Source: Zhihengliuella sp. ISTPL4
GTDB lineage: Bacteria; Actinomycetota; Actinomycetes; Actinomycetales; Microbacteriaceae
NCBI RefSeq assembly: GCF_002848265.1
Contig: NZ_CP025422.1
Coordinates: 310,001 to 374,000, forward strand
DNA: 64,000 nucleotides
Reading direction: 5' to 3'
Made by a program: the position numbers and the translations under genes. The notes under the pieces are model-generated. The model did no database searches, was not told the origin of the DNA, and saw only the letters and a list, made by a program, of their open reading frames with translations. This document shows positions 61,097 to 64,000 of this stretch, in pieces (position 1 is the first letter of the stretch; every line of letters starts with the position of its first letter).

Positions 61097-61753
61097 CTAT
61101 CGCTCCGAGGGGGCGTGGGAATCGGTGGGGGCAGGGCCCCGACGACCGCGCAGGACGAGCCAGACGACGACGGCGATCACGGCGAGCACGGCGAGGATCG
61201 CGAGCACCCAGATCCACGCCGGTGTGGCTCCGGAGCCGTCATCCCCGCTCTCGGGTGCCGAGGTCGCCGTGGCCTCGGGCGTGGCGGTCTGCTCCGTCGT
61301 CGGCGCCGCCGTCGGGGGAGCAGTGGTGGGCTCGTCCGTCGGTGTGGTCTCGTCGCCGATCGTGACGGTGAAGGAGAACTCGCCGGAGGTCGGGTGGCCG
61401 TCGCTGGAGACGACCTTCCAGATGACGCGGTACTCGCCTGCCGGCCCTGAGCCGCTCAAGGGCTGGGTCACGACGGCGCCCTCGACCGTGGCGGCGCCGT
61501 CGATCACGGATTCGCCCGCCGGATCGGTGACGACGACCTCGGTCGCGCCCTCGCCGTCGATGAGCTTGGCGCTGAAGGTGAGGGTCAGCTCGGACGGCAG
61601 CGTCTCCACCGCGCTGTCCGCCGCGGGCGACGACGATACGAGGGCGTCGTGGGCGGATGCGGACAGCGGAGAGAAGAGGACGAGGAACGCGGCGAGGAGG
61701 GTGGCCGCGAGAGCGATCGGGGTGGCCGGGCGGCGCAAGGCTGTGGTCTTCAC
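61097..61753 (-). CDS. CopC-domain copper-binding protein
   Basis: 218 residues. Signal peptide 1-34 ending SASA, so mature protein starts with His35 (HDALVSSSPAADS), the Cu(II) ligand of CopC. A CopC beta fold (35-130) ends in GHPTSGEFSFTV with a second His. Then a Thr/Pro-rich linker and a C-terminal membrane anchor (about 183-207) with Arg-rich tail. Located outside the membrane. GTG start with TAGGCT 6 nt upstream: leaderless. No CopD partner follows. Confidence 0.9.
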   Translation of the reverse strand: MKTTALRRPATPIALAATLLAAFLVLFSPLSASAHDALVSSSPAADSAVETLPSELTLTFSAKLIDGEGATEVVVTDPAGESVIDGAATVEGAVVTQPLSGSGPAGEYRVIWKVVSSDGHPTSGEFSFTVTIGDETTPTDEPTTAPPTAAPTTEQTATPEATATSAPESGDDGSGATPAWIWVLAILAVLAVIAVVVWLVLRGRRGPAPTDSHAPSER

Positions 61754-61852
61754 GAGACCAGCCTATGAATCCCCGGTATGGGACCGCTGAGTGCGAAAGC
61801 GGCTCCCGCGCACCCCTCCGGATCGGATAGTCTGGACAGCCAGGAGGGCACA

Positions 61853-62335
61853 GTGACAGACAGCGACAGCCGACCGGCCGGTGAAGCCGCCATCCATCGC
61901 TCCGGCGAGCCGAGACACGATGTGACGCAGACGTTCGGGCACGATTCCGATCTGTCGTTCGTGCCGTTCGGCGTGGAGTTGACCGATGTCGAGCAGTCGG
62001 CCATCGCGGCGCTGCCCTCGGGCTCCGCTCTGCTGCTCGTCCGCTCCGGCGCGCTCGCCGGTGCCCGTTACCTGCTCGACACCGACGTCACCACGGTCGG
62101 TCGCCACCCCGAGGCGGACATCTTCTTCGATGACGTCACGGTGTCGCGCCGTCACGCCGAGATCACGCGGAACGGGACGACGTTCGAGATCATCGACCAG
62201 CGCTCCCTCAACGGCACGTACGTCAACGGGGAGCGCGTCGACCGCAGCGCCCTGGCGGACGGTTCCGAGCTGCGCGTCGGCAAGTTCCGGCTGAACTTCT
62301 TCGCTTCCCCGCTCGATCGCGCGGCGAACGCCTGA
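61853..62335 (+). CDS. garA: GarA/OdhI-type FHA protein
   Basis: 160 residues. FHA domain with GRHPEADIFFDDVTVSRRHAEI and SLNGTYVNGERV. The N-terminal tail carries VTQTFGHD, the likely kinase-target threonine region. GarA/OdhI inhibits 2-oxoglutarate dehydrogenase and adjusts glutamate metabolism depending on its phosphorylation. The mycobacterial order garA-merR is kept. GTG start chosen for the GGAGG before it. Confidence 0.88.
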   Translation: MTDSDSRPAGEAAIHRSGEPRHDVTQTFGHDSDLSFVPFGVELTDVEQSAIAALPSGSALLLVRSGALAGARYLLDTDVTTVGRHPEADIFFDDVTVSRRHAEITRNGTTFEIIDQRSLNGTYVNGERVDRSALADGSELRVGKFRLNFFASPLDRAANA

Positions 62336-63021
62336 TGGTGGCGACTCCCGCCCGCGAACGCTCCGCGTCCGCGGGCCTGCTGAGTATCGGTCAGGTGCTC
62401 GCTCGTCTCACCCCGGAGTTCCCCGACCTGACCTCCAGCAAGCTGCGGTTCCTGGAAGTGCAGGGCATCGTCCGCCCGTCCCGCACAGAGTCCGGCTATC
62501 GGAAGTTCTCGGCGTCCGACATCGAACGCCTCCGTCTGGGGCTGACGTTGCAGCGGGATCATTACCTTCCGCTCAGCGTGATCCGTGAGCAGCTCGACGA
62601 GGCCGAGGCCTCAGGAGAGACGGCCACGCTCGCCCCGCCGCCCTCGATCGCGCCCGCTCCGCGCCGCTATCGCCGCGAGGAGCTGCTGGCCGCCGCCGGT
62701 GCCGGGCCGCAGCTGCTCAACGACGCGATCAGCACCGGGGTCATCACCGCGCAGGAGACGTACCCGGAATCCACGGTCGCGCTGCTCCGCGGGCTCGTCG
62801 CTCTCGACCGGCACGGCATCGAGCCGCGCCATCTCCGCTCCCTCCGTCAGGGGGCCGAGCGCGAGGTGGCCCTGATCGAGTCGGCGCTGTCCACGTTGCT
62901 GCGCCGGACGGACGCGGCGTCGCGGGCCCGCGCCAACGAGCTGGCGCCGGAGTTGGCCACGCGGATCGACGACGTGCGGACGCTGTTCGTGAAGGATGCG
63001 CTCACGCGCATCCTTTCGTAA
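62335..63021 (+). CDS. ftsR: MerR family regulator FtsR
   Basis: 228 residues. N-terminal winged helix (LLSIGQVLARLTPEFPDLTSSKLRFLEVQGIVRPSRTESGYRKFSASDIERL) and a helical C-terminal part. Counterpart of Rv1828/FtsR, which activates ftsZ in corynebacteria. Starts one base inside the garA stop. Confidence 0.85.
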   Translation: MVATPARERSASAGLLSIGQVLARLTPEFPDLTSSKLRFLEVQGIVRPSRTESGYRKFSASDIERLRLGLTLQRDHYLPLSVIREQLDEAEASGETATLAPPPSIAPAPRRYRREELLAAAGAGPQLLNDAISTGVITAQETYPESTVALLRGLVALDRHGIEPRHLRSLRQGAEREVALIESALSTLLRRTDAASRARANELAPELATRIDDVRTLFVKDALTRILS

Positions 63022-63062
63022 CGAACTGATTGCGACACACCTTCGGCGTCGCACGGATGTCG

Positions 63063-63091
63063 TTGCCGGTGCCGGGACCCTGCTCTACCGT
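63063..63091 (+). promoter_or_regulatory. Promoter of second MerR gene
   Basis: TTGCCG (63063-63068), 17 bp, TACCGT (63086-63091). About 30 bp before the ATG, which has GGGAGGA as ribosome-binding site. Confidence 0.6.
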
Positions 63092-63120
63092 GGAGATAAC
63101 CGTTCCAGGGAGGATTTCAG

Positions 63121-63666
63121 ATGAATGCGGATGAGCTCGCAGGCGACCCGCGGTTCGTGACCGAACTCCTCTTCACGGACGGTCTGCCGGCGATGGACGA
63201 TGAGGTCGGCTACCGCGGTGCCGTTGCGGCCCGCGCCGCCGGCATCACGTACCGCCAGCTCGACTACTGGGCTCGCACCGAGCTCGTGGAACCCACGGTG
63301 CGCGGCGCGAACGGCTCGGGGTCCCAGCGGCTCTACGGCTTCCGCGACATCCTCGTACTCAAGCTCGTCAAGAGTCTGCTCGACACGGGCATCTCCCTGC
63401 AGCAGATCCGTACCGCGGTGGACGAACTCCGTCGCGCCGGTATCCGCGATCTCGCCGGCACGACGCTCATGAGCGACGGTGCCTCGGTCTACCTCTGCAC
63501 GTCGAACGACGAGGTGATCGACCTCGTCAGCCGCGGTCAGGGCGTGTTCGGCATCGCGGTCGGCAAGGTCCTCCGCGAGGTGGAGTCGACGCTCGTCGCG
63601 TTCGATCCGACCGCACCGGACCCGGTCGACGAGCTGTCGGCCCGGCGCGCCAAGCGCACGGCCTGA
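63121..63666 (+). CDS. MerR family regulator (Rv1830-like)
   Basis: 181 residues. Winged-helix MerR domain (GYRGAVAARAAGITYRQLDYWARTELVEPTVR) near 29-60 and FRDILVLKLVKSLLDTGISLQQIRTAVDELR as dimer helix. In M. tuberculosis a DUF151 nuclease gene separates the two MerR genes; here they are separated by only 99 bp. Confidence 0.87.
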   Translation: MNADELAGDPRFVTELLFTDGLPAMDDEVGYRGAVAARAAGITYRQLDYWARTELVEPTVRGANGSGSQRLYGFRDILVLKLVKSLLDTGISLQQIRTAVDELRRAGIRDLAGTTLMSDGASVYLCTSNDEVIDLVSRGQGVFGIAVGKVLREVESTLVAFDPTAPDPVDELSARRAKRTA

Positions 63667-63687
63667 CGCCCTCCCTCCCGCTTCACG

Positions 63688-63730
63688 AAGAACGGCCACC
63701 CTCGAAGAGGATGGCCGTTTCGTCGTTCTT
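63688..63730. terminator. Bidirectional terminator
   Basis: AACGGCCA (63691-63698) / TGGCCGTT (63712-63719) with an inner CCTC-GAA-GAGG; outer AAGAAC / GTTCTT can extend it. Between convergent merR and ParA-family genes. Confidence 0.85.
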
Positions 63731-63734
63731 GGCG

Positions 63735-64000
63735 TCAGCTCTGCGGTCCGTTCTCCGGGACCGGGATGCGGCCGGTCCGGATGATGCGGTCGAGGAGCTG
63801 GTCGAAGTCGGCGGCGAGCTCCTGCGCCGAGTCGCCGGGCCAGATGTGGAGGGGTTTCGCGGCGCCCTGCGCCTGCTGCAGGGAGGTGCGCTCCGGTAGC
63901 TGCGGCGAGAGGACGAGGGGACCGAACATGTCCCGCAGCTCCTTGATGCGGAACTGGTGCTCGATCGACTGCGGGCGCACGCGGTTGACGACGATGCCCA
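63735..64000 (-). CDS. ParA-family ATPase, C-terminal part (cut by window edge)
   Basis: About 88 residues up to the window end: IVVNRVRPQSIEHQFRIKEL, LSPQLPERTSLQQAQGAAKPLHIWPGDSAQELAADFDQLLDRI. The N-R-V and P-E-R/Q-A patterns fit the C-terminal part of ParA/Soj ATPases. The Walker A part lies outside the window. Confidence 0.82.
   Translation of the reverse strand, partial: GIVVNRVRPQSIEHQFRIKELRDMFGPLVLSPQLPERTSLQQAQGAAKPLHIWPGDSAQELAADFDQLLDRIIRTGRIPVPENGPQS

Overview
The window is high-GC actinobacterial chromosome. The 16S rRNA (5129-6654), the leaderless style of many promoters and the gene order all fit Microbacteriaceae, most likely Microbacterium or a close relative. This is judged from memory of the 16S and protein families; no search was run.

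Region 1 (1-26863) is an ancient core block. From tyrS to der the order tyrS, TPR-like protein, HAD phosphatase, 59-aa protein, tlyA, nadK, recN, pyrG, NUDIX, xerD, parA, scpA, scpB, pseudouridine synthase, tyrA, cmk, der follows the Mycobacterium tuberculosis Rv1689-Rv1713 order (recalled). Most genes overlap by 1-17 bp, so they form long operons. They join translation (TyrRS, TlyA, pseudouridine synthase, Der), cofactor and nucleotide supply (NadK, PyrG, Cmk) and chromosome upkeep (RecN, XerD, ParA, ScpAB). Near its left end, a DUF4184 gene, a CoA-transferase gene and a complete rrn operon (16S-23S-5S, no spacer tRNA) lie inside this order. The first protein after the rrn terminator has about 21 tandem copies of an arginine/glycine-rich 13-mer.

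Region 2 (26926-32000) is a small accessory stretch: a NUDIX-NYN fusion, a pentamer-derived tandem repeat, a DUF222-HNH endonuclease behind a near-perfect SOS box, an S4-domain protein, a lysoplasmalogenase-like membrane protein, a GNAT enzyme and tRNA-Pro(GGG).

Region 3 (32118-39886) is a TetR-controlled catabolic cluster: agmatine-deiminase-like enzyme, amidase, C45 acyltransferase/peptidase, YtcJ-type amidohydrolase and NCS1 permease. It looks like uptake and stepwise hydrolysis of an amide or guanidino compound whose identity cannot be read from the sequence.

Region 4 (39971-49320) holds unrecognised proteins, including a roughly 1,000-residue one split by a single-base frameshift, small acidic proteins with a shared upstream motif, a HelR/HelD-type RNA polymerase recycling ATPase behind a rifamycin-associated-element (RAE)-like palindrome, an FMN reductase, a DUF72 protein, and an intergenic segment that folds into a three-way junction with two C-rich loops. 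A second RAE-like site lies upstream of the CoA-transferase and rrn operon.

Region 5 (49354-55146) is the SOS mutasome operon imuA-imuB-dnaE2 with its own LexA-type box. Region 6 (55253-59679) has a short prepilin peptidase, a CYTH protein and a type III polyketide synthase-methyltransferase-flavin monooxygenase operon closed by an 18-bp-stem terminator. Region 7 (59690-64000) has lpd, copC, a GarA-type FHA protein, two MerR regulators and the end of a ParA-family gene.
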